Assembly: GCA_963693365.1 (NCBI GenBank)
Contig: CAVNZM010000002.1
Location: 1,984,001 to 2,048,000 of the forward strand
Reading direction: 5' to 3'
DNA from: Amoebidium appalachense
Lineage: Eukaryota; Ichthyosporea
DNA: 64,000 bases
Part shown: positions 57,522 through 64,000 of the stretch, one piece after another
Layout of the letters: each line of letters starts with the position of its first letter
Position numbering within the stretch: position 1 is the stretch's first letter
Program-made: the position numbers and the translations under genes
The notes under the pieces: model-generated
The model's database searches: none
The model's input: only the letters and a program-made list of their open reading frames with translations
Told to the model about the DNA's origin: nothing

Positions 57522-57794
57522 CTGATATATACGGCCGCCGTGCAAGACTTTGAATATTTCCATCGTAACCCCCTCCCCCACTCCCCCCCCCCTTGCCCTG
57601 TCCCGTTGTGTGTTTGTGTGTGTGTCTCTGTGGGGGGGGGGGGGGGGAAGGGTTGTTTGTTGGTTAATTCAGGTTTTTTGTAGTCTTATTCCCAATTCTC
57701 CGTCCTCCCCCCTTCCCCCTCCCCCCCCCCCCCATCCTCACCCCACCGTTCTTTTTGAGTATTTCTGCCTTCTTTCTTTCCTTTTTTTTTTTGT

Positions 57795-57825
<31 letters not shown>

Positions 57826-57839
57826 GGGGGGGGGCACAT

Positions 57840-58029
57840 TCACTTTGTGGCAGCCGAACTTGACACTTTCAAGATGTATGTGGCTTTATAACACGACGCA
57901 TGTGGGGATCCCGCAAGAGCAGCCAACTAACGCCTTAGCGCAGAAGCTTATACAAGGGTATATGAAACAGCATGGACAGGCATTTATGTGTGTGTGTGGT
58001 GAATGTGGGCACGTGTGTGTGCGCGTGTG

Positions 58030-58089
<60 letters not shown>

Positions 58090-58130
58090 AGCACATGCAA
58101 CACTTCATTCATTCTGATCTAATCGTTTAA
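57840..58130 (+). other. Short open stretch and (TG)n tract
   Basis: After a G-run, about 57835-57975 has a protein-like plus-strand frame (HVGIPQEQPTNALAQKLIQG) with no splice support; (TG)n follows at 58036-58090. Not called as a gene. Confidence 0.3.
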
Positions 58131-58663
58131 TGACAAGCACGTTTACAAATGTAACACGGTAGGCCCCAACCGCCACTCAAACGAAACCGAGCAAAGGAAA
58201 ACAAGACCAAAGCAAAGGAAACAACTCACTCTCAGGCAGATATATCAGATATCTGCATAGTCAAATGACTGATATGCACGATTTATAAAACAAAGATGTG
58301 CACCGCAAATCCTGCAATCCTGCACTACCACCAAAGCCCATATACCCAGTAAATGCTCTGTGTTGATAATCTAAACCAACCACAAAGAAACAAAAATGAG
58401 CTCTAACTCTAACCAGCCAAAAAAAAAAAAAACCAAGCCATATATCCAACCACGAAGGAAAAAAAAAAAAAAAAAAAGGGGGGGGGGGGGGGGCAAGTAT
58501 TCGACCTGCTTATAACCAATAGCATATGATTCCAGGCTTTCCAGAAGGTGCCAGGTGTCGACAGACATCACCGCCCTTCACACAAAGCCATGTGTGCTCA
58601 CTACACACCTGAATATCGAGTCGGGTCACTCTTAGCCGAACCGACCCACCAGGCATCTACCTA

Positions 58664-58729
58664 CCGGCCTCCAGGTAAGCAAACATGGCCTGCTGGTATT
58701 GGTGGATCTGGTCTTGCTGCTCGTCGCTG
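58664..58729 (-). CDS. Possible exon, unassigned
   Basis: Minus strand after CCAATCAG reads DEQQDQIHQYQQAMFAYLE then GCCG|GTAGGT. Glutamine-rich and protein-like, but the phase does not fit MAPK exon K6, so it may be another gene or an alternative 3' exon. Confidence 0.25.
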
Positions 58730-59111
58730 ATTGGTCGGTTGGGACACAATACCCGTGTGTCCTGTGAGTGCCGGTGGAATGCAACGATCTCGAGCCAGAC
58801 CAACCCTGCAAGGGGGGATTGTGCTTAGAGTTAGATATGAGGGTGTTTGGATAACTGCGACGAGAAAAACAGAAAAACGCGCATGGTACCCTTCAACCAA
58901 AAGACATTTCTGTGGAGACTCACAATTTTAGCAAAAGGCGATTTCAATACGAGGCATCAATATACACTAACGGCCATGAAGCCCCAACTGCACAGCATGG
59001 TATGTACACACTCACGTGAAAGCTAGCAACCAGACTAACAGAGCACATATGGGTCATGGGTCACACACACCTTACTGGTGGGCGGGAGGGGTGGGGAGGG
59101 GGGAAGGATAG

Positions 59112-59215
59112 TGTCATAAGAGTACGAAGTACGCATTCATGACGGACAACCCAATGCAGAGTGCAAAGCATTCATAGAGTGCATGTATAGTTACCAGGGG
59201 CAGGGCTGCAGCATA
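59112..59215 (+). repeat. Intronic module, copy D
   Basis: ATAAGAGTACGAAGTACGCA .. GACGGACAACCCAATGCAGA .. then more diverged sequence to GCAGGGCTGCAG. It lies downstream (sense) of MAPK exon K6, after its C-run and A-run. Confidence 0.72.
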
Positions 59216-59338
59216 GTCATAACACCAACCTAAATGTTTCAAAAACAAGAGCTGAAAGGCAAGGGAAATACCATAGGCAGGGGAAAGGAGAAGAGAGGGG
59301 GGGAAGAAGGTTGACATTTTTTTATTATATTTTTTTTT

Positions 59339-59379
<41 letters not shown>

Positions 59380-59394
59380 GGGGGGGGGGGTTAC

Positions 59395-59461
59395 GTTTCC
59401 ACTGTGGGGTGTCGAGCTCTTGTGTTTCGAAGGAGGAATCGAAAGGTTCCTCTGCTACAGG
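59395..59461 (-). CDS. p38-type MAP kinase, exon K6 (C-terminal segment)
   Basis: Acceptor TTTTCTCAG, donor GGAAAC|GTAACCCC with a C-run at once. Reads PVAEEPFDSSFETQELDTPQ then WK, matching the p38 L16 region (EPVADPYDQSFESRDL..EWK) that packs against the N-lobe. Joins K5 in phase. Confidence 0.87.
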
Positions 59462-59754
59462 CTGAGAAAATGCGAAAATCAGTAACGGGCTTTTACAAAA
59501 CGGTATGGTCGGACACACACACAGAGAGGTTAAGGCGAGCAGTGGGTAATAGCCAAAGGACAAAATGCAAACTAAGGTAAGGGTGTGTGCGCGAGTGTGT
59601 ACGTGTGTATGCATATGCGCGCGAGCTGTATGTGAACTCCACTCCACCCCTGTGGGCTGTGTGCCTGCTGCTTAAACTTAAAGACCTGTGCACAACGGCT
59701 CCCAGCCATCCAGGAGGGGGGGGGGGGGGGGGATGGGATAACCCATTTGTTACG

Positions 59755-59856
59755 AGGTATAGAACTTCACGACGAGCAACCGACTGCAAAAATGCGAGAA
59801 AAAAAAAAAGTACGATAGAAATATGCAGCATAAACAGAGCCCATCATTCAGGACGG
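59755..59856 (+). repeat. Intronic module, copy E (diverged)
   Basis: GTATAGAACTTCACGACGAG .. TAGAAATATGCAGCATAAAC .. AGAGCCCATCATTCAGG; preceded by a G-run. In the K5/K6 intron. Confidence 0.65.
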
Positions 59857-59891
59857 ACAGACGGGGGAGGAAGGTGGGTAAGAATGTGCTA

Positions 59892-60192
<301 letters not shown>

Positions 60193-60336
60193 TCACACCC
60201 CCCCCCCCCCCCCCCTCCCTCCCCGAACGCACAAAACTACAAGATATTTTTATTTATTTATTAATTTATTTATTTATTTTTATTTTTATTTTGTTTTTAT
60301 TTTTATTTTTTATTTTTTATTTATTTTTTATTTTTT

Positions 60337-60388
<52 letters not shown>

Positions 60389-60728
60389 GACGAAAGCATG
60401 ACAACGAGGAAGTGAGAGAAAAAGAAGAAAACAAGGAACGAAGAAAGCCAAAAAAAAACGAGAGGGATCACAGAAAACGAAAACCTCTGAACATTGAATC
60501 ACACTCCAGCCCTCTGCTTTATGTGTGTCTCTGTTGCTATTGAACTACACCATCGAAGAAAACCATTGTCCAGGCATCACAAAACGCACACAAAAACAGT
60601 ACAAAAAGCCAACCCCCTCCTCCCCCCTCCCATACCAAAAACAACACAGACACATCCCTACACACGCAAGCACGCACATGCACACGCACACGCCCACACC
60701 TACGGCCACGGCCACACCCACGCCTACG

Positions 60729-60784
<56 letters not shown>

Positions 60785-60796
60785 ACACACACATAC

Positions 60797-60875
60797 CTTG
60801 AGGGCTGATGTTTGGCAGCAGGCGTCTCAGGTCCTGAGGCTGGTACTTGCGCATGTTGCGCACAAACTGCCGTGC
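60797..60875 (-). CDS. p38-type MAP kinase, exon K4
   Basis: Acceptor GGGGCGCAG, donor TCAAG|GTATGT followed by (GT)n and a G-run. Reads ARQFVRNMRKYQPQDLRRLL then PNISPQ, matching the p38 segment AR.YI.SLP......F..LFP..SP. Confidence 0.9.
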
Positions 60876-61362
60876 CTGCGCCCCACACACTCAGCCATCA
60901 CACACTAATCCATTGCGAAAGCGCCCCCCCCCCCCCCCCCCCCGTTTCCCCTCAACACTTAGTTGGAAGAATCTGTTCAACCGCATGGGGTCACCTTGAC
61001 TCTTACATGTCATCTATTGCTTTACGCTGTGCACTCATACCACTGGCTCCAATCAATGGTTTCTCTCACACACTGGGGAGGGGTGGGGTGGGTGGGTGGG
61101 TGGGTGGGGGGGGGGATGGAAGAGAGGGGGAAGGAAGAGGGGGGGGGGGGGGGGGGGGGGAGGGGGATGAATGATACGTACACAAGTACACAACATTCTC
61201 CCGTGTGTGTGAGCACGTACGCATCCACACCATTCAACTACCCCATGCACCTCACACGCATCCAGTTATGCTGACACCACTGATGTCAGCATAACTTCAA
61301 TCCCACAGTCACTCACTAACGCCAACCCTGCCCCACTCGACCCACATCCACACAGCCCCCCC

Positions 61363-61399
<37 letters not shown>

Positions 61400-61529
61400 C
61401 TCCCCCTGTTTCACCCCTACCATCAACCTCCAACAGCCAACCAAAACCTACACTACACACCCCCAACCCCTCTTCTGCACCCCCACCCTACCTTTCCGCA
61501 GCCCCAACCACACCACCATCATCCCCATT

Positions 61530-61583
<54 letters not shown>

Positions 61584-61652
61584 CCCCCCCCCCCCCCCCC
61601 CTCCCCCCTCCCCCCCCTGCAACACACTCTCCAAACATGGACACGCATGTAC

Positions 61653-61732
61653 CGGCTCACTCTCTATCTTGCTGATTGTTTCCTCCCCCGGTGTGCCCAG
61701 CAGCTGCATGATCTTCTCCAGCTGATTGACGT
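61653..61732 (-). CDS. p38-type MAP kinase, exon K3
   Basis: Acceptor ATAAATAG, donor GAGCCG|GTACAT. With the last base of K2 reads HVNQLEKIMQLLGTPGEETI then SKIESEP (p38: DHIDQLKLILRLVGTPG..LL.KI.S), the MAPK insert boundary. Confidence 0.93.
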
Positions 61733-62138
61733 CTATTTATAGCTCAGGAACAACAGTCATGATCCAAAAATAGAACGTGGGCTGAACATGGAGCATGTTG
61801 AAAACCACAACATGGCACGAAAGTGTGTGCAGCATTAACTCTATAACATACAGAAAACACCCACACTGACAAATTCTGCTCTTCTACTTCCCCCGCCCCC
61901 GAGGCCTCCCAAACGTCCGAGCCCACATGCAGGCAGGCAGATACACTCGCAAAGACACATGTAGGCACACACCCCACCCAAGCATACGCACACGCGCAAA
62001 CACACAAAACACCACAATCACACTCATAATCGCTAGCCCCCTTCCCTCCCCCCCCCCCCCCCCCTCCTCCCATTCTCCCCTCCCTCCTCCCTCCCCCCTC
62101 GCCCCCCCCCCCCCCCCCCCCCCCCCCACACACACACG

Positions 62139-62171
<33 letters not shown>

Positions 62172-62188
62172 CTCCAAAAACAGGATAC

Positions 62189-62375
62189 GGTCCGTGCCCT
62201 CAAATGTCACCCTCCTAGTCAGTAGCTCAGCCATGATGCAGCCCACTGACCATATGTCCACCGCATTGTCGTATTTGCGCCATGAGAGCATGATCTCGGG
62301 CGCACGGTAGTAGCGGGTGGCCACATAACCTGTCATCTCGGGGTCGGCTATCCGTGCAAGCCCAAAGTCTAGAAT
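62189..62375 (-). CDS. p38-type MAP kinase, exon K2 (DFG, TGY activation loop)
   Basis: Acceptor CATGCAG, donor GGACC|GTATCC followed by a T-run in sense. Reads [20 protein letters not shown] then [34 protein letters not shown] binds Mg; TGY is the dual-phosphorylation lip that marks the p38/Hog1 class (ERK has TEY, JNK TPY); RAPE is the P+1 loop. Stress-response MAPK phosphorylating S/T-P sites; role inferred from family. Confidence 0.96.
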
Positions 62376-62808
62376 CTGCATGTGGGGGTGTGTGGTCATA
62401 ATGATTGGTGATGGTGGTGGGGACGGAGGGGGGGGGGGGGGGGGGGGGAGGGGGGGGGGGGGGGGGGGACGAGGTGTTGGTTATGCTTGAAATCCATGAT
62501 GCACATGCTTATTGATCCCCTTCCCCACCCAAACACCAACACCAGCACCACACACACAAAAAAAAAAACACACGTACACAGACATGTGCAAATGCACACG
62601 CACAGGCACATACGCACACACACACACATCCCAAACCCCAACCCCACCCCCACCCCCACCCACACATAAACCCACACACACCCCACACATACCCACACCC
62701 ACACCACACTCCGCACACACCCACACCGTCAGGCACATTACGGTGGGCCACCTCTCAGATTCACACAGCCAACGAAACTACTGGGTAGAGGTCATGCTAA
62801 GCACCTAC

Positions 62809-62856
62809 CTTCAAATCGCAGTTTTCATTGACAGCAATGTTGTCCGGTTTTAGATC
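62809..62856 (-). CDS. p38-type MAP kinase, exon K1 found (catalytic loop)
   Basis: A 48-bp exon, acceptor GGTTGCAG, donor TTGAAG|GTAGGT. Reads DLKPDNIAVNENCDLK; this is the catalytic loop HRDLKPxN lacking the preceding HR, which must be in the exon upstream. D, K and N of the catalytic triad are present. Upstream exons (glycine loop, ATP-binding Lys) were not found in 62857-64000. Confidence 0.93.
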
Positions 62857-63475
62857 CTGCAACCACCACCAGACAGGTTAGCGCGGACATGCTGGGGGTG
62901 TGGGGGGAAGGCGGGGGGGTGGGGAGGGGGCGGGGGGGGGGGGGGAGGAAGAGACGGAGGGGTGGGTGTGACAGTGGGCACGGGGGGTGGAGGAGCGGGG
63001 GAGTTGAGCAAGAAGGGATTGACGAGAATGGGGAGGAAGAAAAAGAAGGGGGAGAGAGGGAGGGGAGGGGGTGGGGGGGGGGGGGGGGGGGGGGAGGGGG
63101 GAGGGATTGAGGTGGGGCAGGGAAGGGGTTGACACGGAGAGAAACGGAAAGGGAGAGAACGAGAGGGGGAAAGAGGGGCTGGGAGGGGGGAGGGGGGGGG
63201 GGGGGGGGGGGGGGGGGTGATGTATGCGTTAGAGGGTTGGAAATATGGAGGAGACAACAAAGAGCAACAACAAAGCGTCACAAAGGTGGGAAATCCAAAA
63301 TCAAACAATTTAAGCGTGCAGGCAGAAGACACTTGAACAGAGCCCATCATCAGGGGGATTGGTGGGAGGAGGGCGAGAGAGAGGGAGAGGAGGGAGGGAG
63401 AGGGAGGAGGGGAGCGAGGGACACAGGGAGCAAGAAAAAGGGTATGTTATGTGTGTGTGTGGGGGGGGGGGGGTC

Positions 63476-63571
<96 letters not shown>

Positions 63572-63846
63572 TGTGCGTGTGCATGTGTGTGTGTGCGTGA
63601 GCATGTGTGAGTGTGTGTGTGAGTGTGAGTGTGAGTGTGTGTGTGTGTGTGTGGTGTGTGTGTGTGTCACTGTCATATATCACAAAAAGAACATCTAAAA
63701 GTTAGAACCACTTTTCCATAACACAAAAAGAGTATTTTGAAGCTAGACTCACTATTCTATACTCATCCTGCTTAAGAATTCAAATCTGCTCCAGGCATTA
63801 AAGTCACAACAGCGTTCGGTATGAGAGTAGATAATCCCCCTCCCCC

Positions 63847-63895
<49 letters not shown>

Positions 63896-64000
63896 CACAC
63901 ACACACATTCACACACACAAGAGAGAGCATTTACCATACATCATAGTAGGAGAGGTGTAAAAGGAATTATATGTTGGAAGTAATGATCTCCTTGAAGTTT
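62857..64000. other. G-runs and (TG)n; MAPK upstream intron
   Basis: G-rich and GA-rich tracts to about 63225, a partial intronic module (about 63300-63360, GAACAGAGCCCATCATCAGGG), (TG)n at 63475-63570 and (AC)n at 63850-63893. No exon recognised. Confidence 0.6.

Noticed and set aside
57840-57975. Plus-strand exon HVGIPQEQPTNALAQKLIQG
   Set aside because: No acceptor/donor pair and no partner exon on the plus strand; a stop lies in one of the frames needed.

Overview
The window looks eukaryotic and comes from an intron-rich, transposon-rich genome. It carries spliced genes with GT..AG introns, Copia and Gypsy-type LTR elements, a LINE, TA-flanked DNA transposons, and very long homopolymer and dinucleotide tracts. 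The recognisable host genes are the C-terminal actin-binding (I/LWEQ) end of a talin, a p38/Hog1-type MAP kinase with a TGY loop, and a DDX21-like DEAD-box helicase. Talin together with a TGY MAPK suggests an opisthokont-grade protist, for example a unicellular holozoan, but this is inference; an amoebozoan or early-branching fungal relative is not excluded. I saw no rRNA, tRNA or CRISPR. A 500-N scaffold gap lies at 15759-16258.

Layout. 1-5350: nested Copia-type elements. A Copia pol fragment (581-991 and 2555-3166) is split by a reverse-strand LTR element with a 5-bp target duplication, and is then cut off by a second element of the same family, whose gag runs into a TTACGA-rich repeat. 5854-11995: a roughly 185-bp satellite with a LINE inserted in it. 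12243-14150 and 32290-34185: an inverted pair of one DNA transposon. 14972-17597: a long inverted repeat around the gap. 17668-20460: repeats plus a solo LTR with a 5-bp target duplication. 21000-23890: simple sequence. 23894-29160 (+): an unrecognised spliced gene. 29644-31873 (-): talin 3' end, tail to tail with it. 34936-38999: a Gypsy-like non-coding LTR element with a tandem third LTR. 39367-42900 (-): an almost complete Copia polyprotein. 44498-54389 (-): DEAD-box helicase, 13 exons found. 56568-57089 (+): an intronless small gene, possibly ADP-ribosyltransferase-like. 57411-57521 and 59395-62856 (-): an orphan exon and six MAPK exons; the N-lobe of the kinase was not found.

The most interesting pattern is in the host introns. 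Most 5' splice sites are followed within a few to about 40 bases by a long simple tract, very often a C-run on the sense strand. Several introns also carry a roughly 100-bp module that has the same orientation relative to transcription in genes on both strands. This resembles introner-like elements. A second theme is that nearly all frame breaks in the LINE and Copia ORFs fall at short G/C runs, so some apparent pseudogenes may be intact elements with homopolymer errors in the assembly.
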